A stretch of 9,425 nt of DNA from positions 1 to 9,425 of the forward strand of contig JAPCJV010000042.1 in assembly GCA_027886785.1 (NCBI GenBank). Direction: 5' to 3'. This DNA comes from Nitrososphaerota archaeon (GTDB taxonomy: Archaea > Thermoproteota > Nitrososphaeria > Nitrososphaerales > CADDZS01). This document shows positions 1-6,281 of the stretch, one piece after another. Each line of letters begins with the position of its first letter. The stretch's first letter is position 1. The translations under genes were made by a program, and so were the position numbers. The notes under the pieces were generated by a model. The model saw only the letters and a program-made list of their open reading frames with translations, was not told the DNA's origin and ran no database searches.

Positions 1-1121
1 ATTCCGAACGAATAGGAAAGGCGATCGAAGAGCTAACCGGCCAGACAAAGTACCTGGAATCGCTGCCCTATTTTCCGCAATGTCAAAACTGCAGACGGCT
101 GAATGTCGCAAGGCCCTACAAGTACGACCGAGAAGAAATGACGGTGTATTACAAATGCACTGGCGACGAAATTGGAAAGAAGTGGATCGAGGGCTGCGGT
201 CACGAGGGTTCCGTGGACATTAGAAAGGGAGAAGGCAAGTTATCCTGGAAAGTAGAATTCGCCGCGCGGTGGTCTGCCTTTGATATCCGCTACGAAGCCC
301 ACGGAAAGGAGCTGATTGATTCAGTCCGGATTAATGATTGGATCTCGGAAAACATTCTTTCCTTTCCACATCCGTATCATATAGTGTACGAATTATTCCA
401 AGACAAGTCCGGAAAGAAAATTTCCAAGTCCGTGGGAAATTTGGTCAGCCCCCAAAAATGGCTCACTCTGGCGAGCCCTCAATCGTTGATGCTGGTATAT
501 TTCAAGCGAATCATAGGCGCGAGAAACATTTCGGAGGAAGATGTTCCGCAGTACATGGACGAATTCGACGATCTGGAGGATCTATACTTCGGCAAGACGA
601 AGGAAGAAAATAAGCTGAAAGAAGCTCGTCTTACGGGACTGTATTATTATTCGAACTTGACAAATCCGCCTAAATCGCCGGAGCAGCATGTTCCGTACAG
701 ATTACTCGTTGAGCTCGCTCGAGTTGCTCCAGTAGATAATCCCAAAGAATACTTGGAAAAAAGGCTCTTGGATTATCGTGCTGTCAAACAAATAGATGAG
801 GATGTCACACGAAGGATCTCCTACGCTTTGAACTGGGCCAAAGAATTTTCTTTGGAAGAAACTGGTGCAGAAATTTCTCCCGAAGAAAAGTCCGCGATTC
901 TCGAACTAGTCTCAAGAATCGAACACCTTTCAGATCCGCAGGAAATCCAGGCGGCTGTCTTCGACTCCGCCAGGGCTAAGGGACTGGAACCATCTGACTT
1001 CTTTAGAGCCCTTTACAGGGTACTTCTTGGAGTAGAGAGAGGGCCTAGGCTGGGGCCGTACATAATAGATGTCGGTCAAAAAAAGATCTCCGAAACGCTT
1101 AGACACGCAACTGGAAATTAG
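1..1121 (+). CDS. lysS: Lysyl-tRNA synthetase, class I (5'-truncated by the window edge)
   Basis: This enzyme charges tRNA-Lys with lysine in the cytoplasm; the class I form is the usual archaeal one and is unrelated to bacterial class II LysRS. The reading frame is open from base 3 and shows 372 residues; family members have a little over 500, so the N-terminal Rossmann half with the HIGH motif lies outside the window. Visible in order: a zinc-ribbon-like set of cysteines (visible residues 27, 30, 52, 65, the last in CGHEG); the conserved stretch KLSWKVEFAARW; the class I signature KISKSVGN (KISKS at bases 417-431); and a helical anticodon-binding tail ending in the family pattern GVERGPRLGPYI. 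An ATG at 138 is internal: residues before it continue the zinc ribbon. The stop lies 19 bp before the tRNA. Function is certain at family level; the true start is not visible. Confidence 0.95.
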   Translation, partial: SERIGKAIEELTGQTKYLESLPYFPQCQNCRRLNVARPYKYDREEMTVYYKCTGDEIGKKWIEGCGHEGSVDIRKGEGKLSWKVEFAARWSAFDIRYEAHGKELIDSVRINDWISENILSFPHPYHIVYELFQDKSGKKISKSVGNLVSPQKWLTLASPQSLMLVYFKRIIGARNISEEDVPQYMDEFDDLEDLYFGKTKEENKLKEARLTGLYYYSNLTNPPKSPEQHVPYRLLVELARVAPVDNPKEYLEKRLLDYRAVKQIDEDVTRRISYALNWAKEFSLEETGAEISPEEKSAILELVSRIEHLSDPQEIQAAVFDSARAKGLEPSDFFRALYRVLLGVERGPRLGPYIIDVGQKKISETLRHATGN

Positions 1122-1140
1122 GAAAATAGAAACGAAACTT

Positions 1141-1236
1141 GGGCCCGTAGCCTAGCATGGATTAGGGCGTTGAAGAAGTCACTTCTGCGCAGGCCTCCGA
1201 AGCCGAAGGTCGTGGGTTCAAATCCCACCGGGCCCG
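1141..1236 (+). tRNA. tRNA-Arg(CCG), intron-containing
   Basis: A full cloverleaf folds once a 20-nt intron is removed. The acceptor stem is GGGCCCG/CGGGCCC (1141-1147 with 1229-1235), with discriminator G at 1236. The D arm is GCCT/GGGC with GG and A20 in the loop; A20 is an arginine identity element. The T arm is GTGGG-TTCAAAT-CCCAC (1212-1228). After splicing, the anticodon stem is TTGGC/GCCGA (one T-G wobble) around the loop CTCCGAA, giving anticodon CCG, which reads the CGG codon. CCA is not encoded. The gene sits just downstream of lysS and may be cotranscribed or have its own weak promoter. Without splicing, the 5' side of the anticodon stem does not pair, which is why an intron must be assumed. 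Confidence 0.95.
1173..1192 (+). other. tRNA intron at position 29/30 (bulge-helix-bulge)
   Basis: The precursor forms a complete archaeal splicing motif. The outer helix is AGG/CCT (1164-1166 with 1194-1196). The central 4-bp helix is GCGT/GCGC (1167-1170 with 1187-1190). The 3-nt bulges are TGA (1171-1173) and AGG (1191-1193). The inner intron helix is AGAAG/CTTCT (1174-1178 with 1182-1186) closed by a TCA loop. Cutting after the second base of each bulge removes 20 nt and restores the anticodon stem. The site lies inside the 5' strand of the anticodon stem, not at the usual 37/38 position. Splicing would need the archaeal EndA endonuclease and a tRNA ligase, both outside the window. Boundaries are inferred from the fold, not from RNA data. 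Confidence 0.85.
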
Positions 1237-1240
1237 GATG

Positions 1241-1254
1241 TTTTCTTAGGTTTT
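1241..1254 (+). terminator. T-rich terminator after tRNA-Arg
   Basis: The run TTTTCTTAGGTTTT starts four bases after the discriminator base. Archaeal transcription commonly stops at such T tracts, without a hairpin. It would end the lysS/tRNA transcript before the next gene. Confidence 0.4.
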
Positions 1255-1300
1255 GGATGAGATCAGAATTTCTAATACGATGGCGCTAGTAAAAAAATGT

Positions 1301-1636
1301 ATGAAGAAATTCATCATCTTGTACAAATCCGACCAGGATCCAGAAGAAATGGTCCGAAATTCCACCCCTGAGCAAATGAAATCAGGCATGGACGTGTGGA
1401 TGCAGTGGTCAAACAAAGCGGGAAACTCGATTGTAGATTTGGGTAGTCCGCTGGGTTTCGGACAGATCGTGACCAAAACAGGAGCGATGAAAGCGCCTCT
1501 CGGGGTCTCAGGCTATTCCGTCATGCAGGCAGAGAGCATGGAGGAGCTATTGACGAAATTGAAAAATCACCCGCATTTCATGACCCCCGGAACATCCACC
1601 ATTGAAGTCTGGGAATCCATGCCGATGTCGATGTGA
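1301..1636 (+). CDS. YCII-like small protein
   Basis: A 111-residue protein resembling the YCII/DGPF-like fold, a small ferredoxin-like alpha/beta domain of poorly known, possibly enzymatic, function. It begins with a beta strand (MKKFIILYKSD), then an acidic helix with a PEEM/PEQM pattern, a Gly-rich centre, and the family-like ending: a strand and helix (GYSVMQAESMEELLTKLKN), HPHF, then a final strand IEVWESMPM. Start choice: the frame is open back to a TTG at 1253, but that lies in the tRNA terminator; ATG 1301 puts the first strand at the N-terminus as in the family, and ATG 1280 is possible. No Shine-Dalgarno is seen. An AT-rich TCTAATAC (1271-1278) sits about 26 bp before 1301, which would suit a leaderless mRNA. 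No pathway can be assigned from neighbours. Confidence 0.75.
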   Translation: MKKFIILYKSDQDPEEMVRNSTPEQMKSGMDVWMQWSNKAGNSIVDLGSPLGFGQIVTKTGAMKAPLGVSGYSVMQAESMEELLTKLKNHPHFMTPGTSTIEVWESMPMSM

Positions 1637-1651
1637 TTTTCGAACCAATGT

Positions 1652-1676
1652 TTAGGGCATAACTATCCGTCAGAGT
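1652..1676 (+). repeat. Diverged direct repeat, copy 1 (in front of trpB2)
   Basis: TTAGGGCAT, a 4-base variable part, ATCCGT, two variable bases, GAGT. It aligns without gaps to 3163-3187 with 20 of 25 bases identical. It starts 15 bp after the stop of the YCII-like gene. Its nature is unknown: an old mobile-element end, a regulatory RNA piece or a recombination scar are all possible. Confidence 0.5.
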
Positions 1677-1698
1677 AGTCACCGAAGAATCTCCTCTT

Positions 1699-1714
1699 GG
1701 GGCTATTTCGCCCC
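1699..1714 (+). terminator. Hairpin followed by T-rich tract after the YCII-like gene
   Basis: The stem GGGGC/GCCCC with loop TATTTC is followed by a T-rich stretch (TTGATTTCATTTCTT). It lies between the YCII-like gene and the trpB2 promoter box, where a transcript end would be expected. This is called from structure only. Confidence 0.35.
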
Positions 1715-1750
1715 TTGATTTCATTTCTTCGCTTTCACCTCTTAGAAAGT

Positions 1751-1760
1751 GATAAATTAA
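1751..1760 (+). promoter_or_regulatory. TATA-like box for trpB2
   Basis: GATAAATTAA is centred about 26 bp before the ATG at 1782. That is the distance at which an archaeal box A places transcription start at or near the start codon, so the mRNA would be leaderless or have a very short leader. No Shine-Dalgarno is seen before the ATG, which agrees. Confidence 0.55.
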
Positions 1761-1781
1761 CCACGCTCGTTCTCCGAGATC

Positions 1782-3137
1782 ATGTCTAAATCCGTAGGAG
1801 AACGCGCAATTTTTCTTTCCCAGGATGAAATTCCCACCTCGTGGTATAACATTCAAGCTGATCTTCCCGAGCCTTTACCGCCGCCGCTTGATCCTGGAAC
1901 CAAGCAGCCAATGTCTCCGGAACCTCTTTTCCGTTTGTTTGCTAAAGAGCTCGTCGCGCAAGAGGTATCGCAAGAAAGGTGGATTTCGATCCCCGAGGAG
2001 GTAATGGAAGCGTATCGGTGGTTGCCGCGCCCCACGCCTCTGATGAGAGCGTACAAATTAGAGCAATACCTGAGGACCCCCGCCAAAATCTACTACAAGT
2101 GGGAAGGGGTTAGCCCCGCGGGCAGTCACAAGCCCAACACCGCGCTCGCCCAAGCGTACTACAACAAGAAAGAAGGCATTGAACGGCTCGTTACGGAGAC
2201 CGGAGCGGGGCAGTGGGGATCTGCTCTCGCAATGTCGTGCGCGTACTGGGGGATGAACTGCCGCGTGTACATGGTGGCTGCAAGCTACCGCCAAAAGCCC
2301 GGTCGGAAAATCATGATGGAGACCTGGGGTGCGGAGTGTTTTTCGTCGCCGAGCAACAACACGCAATTTGGGAGGAGCCTTCTAGCCCAAGATCCAAACG
2401 ATCCCGGATCTCTCGGAATTGCGATCAGCGAAGCGATCGAAGACACCTTGACAGATCCACATGCGCACTATGCTCTGGGCTCGGTGCTCAATCACGTCCT
2501 TCTCCATCAAACCGTGATCGGTCTGGAAGTGAAAAAGCAGCTCGAGCTGATCGATGTAAAGCCGGACGTAATGGTCGGGAACATAGGAGGGGGATCCAAT
2601 TACGGAGGGTTCTGCCTTCCCTTCATGGGCGACAAGCTCAAGAAAAAAGCCGAGATCGATTTCGTCGCATGCGAGTCCAAGGCAGTGCCGCACACCACCA
2701 AGGGCAAATACACCTACGATTTCGGCGACACGAAAGGCATGACCCCGCTCTTGAAGATGCTCACACTCGGCAAAGATTACAAGAATCCTCCGATCCACGC
2801 AGGGGGATTGAGATACCACGGGATGGCCCCGATCATATCGTACCTGATTGACAAAGGCTACATGAGATCAGTTGCCTTCGGGCAGAACGAGATCTTCGAA
2901 GCCGGAACCATTTTTGCAAGGACGGAGGGAATCATCCCGGCTCCGGAATCGGCGCACGAAATAAAGTTCGTCATCGATGAAGCGTTGCGGTGTAAGCAGT
3001 CCGGGGAGGCGAAAACGATCGTGTTCAATAATTCAGGACACGCGCTCTTGGATCTCGCGGCATACCAGGCATTCCACGATCGAAAGCTCGAAGACTGGGA
3101 GCCGACAAAGATAGAGTATCCTGCGTACGTAAGCTAA
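1782..3137 (+). CDS. trpB2: Tryptophan synthase beta chain, TrpB2 type
   Basis: A cytoplasmic PLP enzyme of 451 residues that joins indole and L-serine to make tryptophan. TrpB2 proteins are longer than the common TrpB1 (about 390-400) and do not form the standard tight complex with TrpA. Key sites: a substrate-entry segment WLPRPTPL (80-87); the PLP lysine Lys117 in GSHKPNTA; the TETGAGQWG loop (138-146) with the catalytic-loop glutamate; the phosphate-binding GGGSN (269-273); GGLRYHG (341-347); and a C-terminal SGH near 418-420, after the SGH-type cofactor contact of the family. The N-terminal 70-residue extension is typical of TrpB2. No trpA or other trp gene is adjacent, so it either salvages free indole or pairs with a distant TrpA; serine deaminase activity is another known TrpB2 possibility. 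It has its own promoter box and is bracketed by a diverged direct repeat. Confidence 0.95.
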   Translation: MSKSVGERAIFLSQDEIPTSWYNIQADLPEPLPPPLDPGTKQPMSPEPLFRLFAKELVAQEVSQERWISIPEEVMEAYRWLPRPTPLMRAYKLEQYLRTPAKIYYKWEGVSPAGSHKPNTALAQAYYNKKEGIERLVTETGAGQWGSALAMSCAYWGMNCRVYMVAASYRQKPGRKIMMETWGAECFSSPSNNTQFGRSLLAQDPNDPGSLGIAISEAIEDTLTDPHAHYALGSVLNHVLLHQTVIGLEVKKQLELIDVKPDVMVGNIGGGSNYGGFCLPFMGDKLKKKAEIDFVACESKAVPHTTKGKYTYDFGDTKGMTPLLKMLTLGKDYKNPPIHAGGLRYHGMAPIISYLIDKGYMRSVAFGQNEIFEAGTIFARTEGIIPAPESAHEIKFVIDEALRCKQSGEAKTIVFNNSGHALLDLAAYQAFHDRKLEDWEPTKIEYPAYVS

Positions 3138-3162
3138 TACATCAGAGGTTTCCTAAAGGAAG

Positions 3163-3187
3163 TTAGGGCATTTCAATCCGTACGAGT
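3163..3187 (+). repeat. Diverged direct repeat, copy 2 (behind trpB2)
   Basis: TTAGGGCAT, a 4-base variable part, ATCCGT, two variable bases, GAGT: same order and spacing as 1652-1676, 20 of 25 identical, same orientation. It starts 25 bp after the trpB2 stop, so the two copies bracket trpB2 and its promoter. Confidence 0.5.
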
Positions 3188-3266
3188 GTGGATTCTAACA
3201 TTTTCAAAATCGTAGCGCCATTTCTGAAGCGATTGCTTGAGACGAATGAAGAAGGGCACCTAGGGG

Positions 3267-3279
3267 CCCCCTCAGGGGG
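3267..3279 (+). repeat. GC hairpin CCCCC-TCA-GGGGG
   Basis: Five consecutive C/G pairs close a three-base loop, very stable for its size. An alternative pairing CACC (3257-3260) with GGTG (3278-3281) competes for part of it. It is not followed by a T run, so a simple terminator role is not obvious. Confidence 0.45.
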
Positions 3280-3417
3280 TGATCGCAAGCGGAGTGAGGA
3301 ATTTCGCGAATTGCTCGTTTCAAGCTCAGTTTGCGTGCAATGGAGGGTAACAAGCTATGGAAGCTCTTCAGGGGAATCTTCTATTGATGCAGGAAGCTGT
3401 TGCTCTATAACTTCATT

Positions 3418-3449
3418 GCTTAATTAAGCCATTTTGAGCGCGATCGCGC
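3418..3449. repeat. Two 12-bp perfect palindromes
   Basis: GCTTAATTAAGC (3418-3429) and GCGCGATCGCGC (3438-3449) lie eight bases apart, directly before the 9-bp hairpin at 3450-3473. Perfect dyads without a loop favour protein binding to DNA over an RNA hairpin, but no regulator is known here. Confidence 0.4.
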
Positions 3450-3473
3450 AACGGTGCAAACCTATGCACCGTT
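3450..3473. terminator. 9-bp perfect inverted repeat, likely terminator of the pgk-gap transcript
   Basis: AACGGTGCA and TGCACCGTT pair perfectly around a six-base loop. The hairpin lies 25 bp past the gap stop on the minus strand and is placed between convergent genes, so it could stop transcripts from either side. No long T tract follows on either strand, which limits the confidence. Confidence 0.45.
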
Positions 3474-3498
3474 CAACTTGAAACGAGCTTTATTCCAG

Positions 3499-4518
3499 CT
3501 AGTGAGCAATGCCCAGAGCCTTATTCGTCTGGTTCATTGAAGAGGATCGATCGCTTAAGTTCATCATCGCCCGGATCGCATCGACATTTTCGGGAGTAAC
3601 GATCGCCTCCTGATGCACCGCCATGAAGAGGTAAATTTCCTTTCCAATTACTTTGATGGAGTCCTTCCAAACGACCGCTTCAAAGAGGTCGTTTCGGGGG
3701 CGACCCATCTCTCGCGCCAAATCCATCACGTTGCCAGTGGATTTGATTCCGTCCTTCTTACTGGATACGAGCATCACACGAGGTGTACTCTCGAGTTTCT
3801 CCCACACCTTATCTTCGCTCAAAGCATCCCCCTTGACCGACACTATGAGCGAATGCAGGTGCATGTGTGTTGTCGGGATCTTCATCGCCATGGAAATGAC
3901 GGGAAAATTAGGCAGAACTGTATTTACGTCTGGTCCGTGATGGGAAGGAATGCTCACGGGATCTAAAACAACTGCGTCGATCGGCCCCTTGCTGCTTTCA
4001 TCGGGGTCGGCGGCTCGCCTCGCAATCACCACATTCGCTTTGGAAATTCCGAAATCCTCATCGATCGATTGCAGGACTCTGCATAGCGCCGTGGTATTGC
4101 AGGATACGACGCGCACATATTTCTTGCCGATCGCTTCTTCAAAATTACATTGGGCGACGAAGGATACTCCTGCGATTTCGTGTTCTTCTCCACCCTGGAA
4201 AACGGCTTTTTTTCCCAGGCGTTCGTACATCGCCTTGTTTTGGCTCCCGACGTCCTCAGGCGTTGCATCGATCACAATGTCCGCTTCATTTACAAGATCC
4301 TGCGAAGTGCCAACGCAAAGCAGGCCCGCTTCTTGAAAATTCTTTTTCCCTTTTTCGTCCGAGGCGAAAACGCGGTAGCCTTTTTCGATCGCAGATCTTG
4401 CCTTATAGTCGGGCTTTACTTTGGCCACGCCTACTAGCTGCATGTCGGACTGGAGTGAAACGGCATCGGCAACTCTGCGACCGATCACGTTGTAGCCGTT
4501 GACTGCTACTTTGATCAA
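3499..4518 (-). CDS. gap: Glyceraldehyde-3-phosphate dehydrogenase, archaeal phosphorylating type
   Basis: A cytoplasmic enzyme of 339 residues, the usual length for archaeal GAPDH, interconverting glyceraldehyde-3-phosphate and 1,3-bisphosphoglycerate with NAD(P). In an autotrophic archaeon it would run mainly toward sugar synthesis. The N-terminal Rossmann segment is VNGYNVIGRRVADAV; the catalytic cysteine is Cys140 in SCNTTAL; family blocks RRAADPDE and PSHHGPDV (191-198) follow; and the histidine cluster THMHLH (217-222) supplies the active-site His. The start is TTG at 4518: the first in-frame ATG codes residue 26 and would delete the cofactor loop. The TTG overlaps the pgk stop (TTGA), so translation is probably coupled to pgk, which makes its substrate. 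Oddity: the second Gly of the Gly-x-Gly-x-x-Gly cofactor loop is Asn10. Confidence 0.95.
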   Translation of the reverse strand: MIKVAVNGYNVIGRRVADAVSLQSDMQLVGVAKVKPDYKARSAIEKGYRVFASDEKGKKNFQEAGLLCVGTSQDLVNEADIVIDATPEDVGSQNKAMYERLGKKAVFQGGEEHEIAGVSFVAQCNFEEAIGKKYVRVVSCNTTALCRVLQSIDEDFGISKANVVIARRAADPDESSKGPIDAVVLDPVSIPSHHGPDVNTVLPNFPVISMAMKIPTTHMHLHSLIVSVKGDALSEDKVWEKLESTPRVMLVSSKKDGIKSTGNVMDLAREMGRPRNDLFEAVVWKDSIKVIGKEIYLFMAVHQEAIVTPENVDAIRAMMNLSDRSSSMNQTNKALGIAH

Positions 4519-5720
4519 GTGGAATTTTTCATCTTTTTCTCGGAAGCAGCGAGCGCTTCGATGAGAGGAAGACGTTTTCCTCCAAGGAACAAGACCAGCG
4601 CGCCCCCGGCAGTGCTGACGAGATCAATCCACTCCTTGATTCCGAATCTTTGCAGGGCAGCGCTGAGATGTCCGCCGCTCACAATCGTAGTACCGAAGGA
4701 AGAAGCCATCGCCCTCAATAGCGATTCTGTGCCCAGACCGAAGCGAGGATCCTCAAAAAGACCAGGGGGGCCGCTCATGAAAATGGTGCCGCTGCTTCGA
4801 ATAATACGGGAGTAATGGTCGATTGTTTTCGATCCAATATCGAACACTTTGTCGCCGTTGCGCAACTCCGACACAAGAATCTCTACGCGCTCTTCCGACC
4901 TCTGGACAGCCACGTCAATAGGGAGCTCGAACGTATCCGGATAGTCAGACATTAGGAAACTGGCCCGCTCTACCATCTGTTCCTCCTTATCGATGCCGAT
5001 ATCGTATTCGATTTTCCTCGAAGCTTTCAAAAATACGTTAGCAATCAGTCCGCACAGGAGGACTTTATCTGCTCGCTTGTTAGCGATTAAGGTGTCGATC
5101 GCTTCCAGACGGTCCGACACCTTCGCTCCGCCTAAAACGGTGGTGAATGGAGCCTTGGAAACGGTAAGGATTCTATTGAGGGCCTTCAGCTCCTTGCTGA
5201 CGAGTCGCCCCGCGCATGTAGGAAGGAGATAGGAAAAGCCCACAATAGAAGGGTGCGCTCTGTGGGCAGTCGGAAAAGCATCTAGTACACACGCATCAAA
5301 GTGCTTGTATAATTTCTGTACCAAGATCGTTTTCGCGGCCATCTCCGGGGTAAACTCCATGTTTTCTTCCGCTGTAAAGCGCAAATTATCCAAAAGCAGG
5401 ACTTCGCCGGTCTTCAATGAATCAATTTCTTTCACTGCGTAAGGACCGAAAATGTCGTCCGCGAACCGAATATTTTTTCCGAGGAGTTGGGTCAAAGCTT
5501 CCGCGTGCTGCCCCATCCCGATGTAATCATCCCTCCCTACCCTCCCTTGATGCGAGCCGACCACAACCCGGCTCTTGCTCAGGTCCCTAATTGACACAGT
5601 AGCTTCTTGAATCCTGTTTAACTCCATAAGCTTGCCCGTTTTCGGTTCGAGCGGAGTATTCATGTCGACACGCAGGAAGACAACTTTTCCCTCTAACGGG
5701 AGGTCCTCAATTGTCAGCAT
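4515..5720 (-). CDS. pgk: Phosphoglycerate kinase
   Basis: A cytoplasmic two-domain kinase of 401 residues that transfers phosphate between ATP and 3-phosphoglycerate, giving the 1,3-bisphosphoglycerate used by the downstream gap product. Motifs in order: RVDMNTPL (17-24); GSHQGR (55-60) with the substrate-binding His/Arg; LLDNLRFTAEE (109-119); DAFPTAHRAHPS (147-158); the nucleotide-domain entry GGAKVSDR (197-204) with the phosphate-contacting lysine; GPPGLFED (317-324) where most relatives have G-P-M/A-G; and the Gly-rich SGGH (348-351) and TAGGA (370-374) near the C-terminus. The order LRVDMNTP/SHQGR matches archaeal PGKs. ATG start. It is the first gene of a pgk-gap pair; its last bases overlap the gap TTG start. 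An AT-rich stretch about 45-58 bp upstream could be its promoter. Confidence 0.96.
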   Translation of the reverse strand: MLTIEDLPLEGKVVFLRVDMNTPLEPKTGKLMELNRIQEATVSIRDLSKSRVVVGSHQGRVGRDDYIGMGQHAEALTQLLGKNIRFADDIFGPYAVKEIDSLKTGEVLLLDNLRFTAEENMEFTPEMAAKTILVQKLYKHFDACVLDAFPTAHRAHPSIVGFSYLLPTCAGRLVSKELKALNRILTVSKAPFTTVLGGAKVSDRLEAIDTLIANKRADKVLLCGLIANVFLKASRKIEYDIGIDKEEQMVERASFLMSDYPDTFELPIDVAVQRSEERVEILVSELRNGDKVFDIGSKTIDHYSRIIRSSGTIFMSGPPGLFEDPRFGLGTESLLRAMASSFGTTIVSGGHLSAALQRFGIKEWIDLVSTAGGALVLFLGGKRLPLIEALAASEKKMKNST

Positions 5721-5763
5721 ACTGCTGTGATCTCGATTTTTTCCGACGCGCCTTTAACAATTA

Positions 5764-5778
5764 CGAAATTAAGGTATA
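5764..5778 (-). promoter_or_regulatory. Possible box A for pgk-gap
   Basis: On the minus strand this reads TATACCTTAATTTCG, 44-58 bp before the pgk ATG. A transcript from it would carry a leader of about 20-30 nt. This is the most TATA-like stretch in the 104-bp gap between pgk and the 99-aa gene, but the match is loose. Confidence 0.25.
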
Positions 5779-5824
5779 GCGGATCTAGAGCAATTTGGAT
5801 TTGCAAAGAAATGCTTGGATGGTT

Positions 5825-6124
5825 TCAATAATTGTCTTCGATGTAGTCCAACCAATTTTTGTACACTAGCTCAGCTTCCGAAAATTCTCGCTCCCTGGTT
5901 CCCTCGGGGAAATCAATTTCGACTTTATTAAATTCCACTTTCCCTTCTGTTACTATACCGCTCATAATGACTCTAGGTGGGGGCTCGTCTCCTTTAGAAA
6001 GAGCTTCAGGAAATACTGGTACAAAGCTCAGGACGATTCTATCGCCCTGCAAAAATATTTCGTATCCTCCCTGGTTCTTAGAATACTTTTCCAGTTTTTC
6101 CAGAGTAACTCTAAGCTTTGACAA
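5825..6124 (-). CDS. Unrecognised 99-residue protein
   Basis: I do not recognise the family. The frame has protein-like codon use and a mixed charged/hydrophobic pattern: an N-terminal basic amphipathic helix (MSKLRVTLEKLEKYSKN), a predicted beta-rich middle (GYEIFLQGDRIVLSFVPVF, then VIMSGIVTEGKVEFNKVEID), and an acidic C-terminal helix with LVYKNWLDYIEDNY. There is no signal peptide, membrane segment or cysteine. The start is inferred as TTG at 6124: the codon just before is a TGA stop and the first ATG would remove half the protein. No Shine-Dalgarno is visible, so a leaderless mRNA is likely. It lies on the pgk strand but 104 bp upstream with a possible promoter between, so operon membership is uncertain. 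It is probably a small cytoplasmic protein. Confidence 0.7.
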   Translation of the reverse strand: MSKLRVTLEKLEKYSKNQGGYEIFLQGDRIVLSFVPVFPEALSKGDEPPPRVIMSGIVTEGKVEFNKVEIDFPEGTREREFSEAELVYKNWLDYIEDNY

Positions 6125-6281
6125 TCAAATCGCTTTTCGTCTGGTCTATCTAGTTCGATATCGTCTTCGATAATGCGAACTTGCCAAGATTATGCATTAC
6201 AAATTCGTTAAGAAATATTAGCATTTTATTCGAAAAGAATTTACTTTCTTTGTTAATCAGCGGAGGTTTCAATCTCGCTGC

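Larger units (their letters stand above)
3138..3498. other. Structured convergent gap between trpB2 and gap
   Basis: No convincing gene is present. A 79-codon GTG frame (3188-3427) has a low-complexity Ser/Cys tail and looks like chance. The gap holds a short TTCC/GGAA hairpin just after trpB2 (3150-3160), copy 2 of the 25-nt repeat, a CCCCC-TCA-GGGGG hairpin (3267-3279), and an imperfect stem GAGgAATT/AATTgCTC (3296-3316). That stem is enclosed by CGCAA/TTGCG (3284-3288 with 3331-3335). Three further dyads lie at 3418-3473. It may hold terminators for both flanking genes, a structured RNA, or the remnant of a small element. Confidence 0.5.

Noticed and set aside
1141..1236. Reading the tRNA without an intron
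   Set aside because: Without removing 20 nt the 5' side of the anticodon stem (TTGAA) cannot pair with GCCGA; the bulge-helix-bulge explains the extra bases fully.
1253..1300. A longer N-terminus for the YCII-like protein from TTG 1253
   Set aside because: The TTG lies inside the T-rich tract right after the tRNA, and the extra 16 residues precede the usual first beta strand of the fold.
2213..2851. A 212-codon + strand frame inside trpB2
   Set aside because: It is an Arg/Ser/Pro-rich out-of-frame shadow of trpB2, whose own frame has all family motifs.
3250..3400. Possible RNase P RNA or SRP RNA in the structured gap
   Set aside because: Pieces such as GAGGAATTT and AGGGTAAC only loosely recall conserved RNase P elements; the order and the conserved core sequences are absent, and no SRP S-domain motif is seen.
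3188..3427. A 79-codon GTG frame between trpB2 and gap
   Set aside because: The second half is Ser/Gly/Cys-rich without pattern, the frame runs through several inverted repeats, and no ribosome-binding site or homologous motif is visible.
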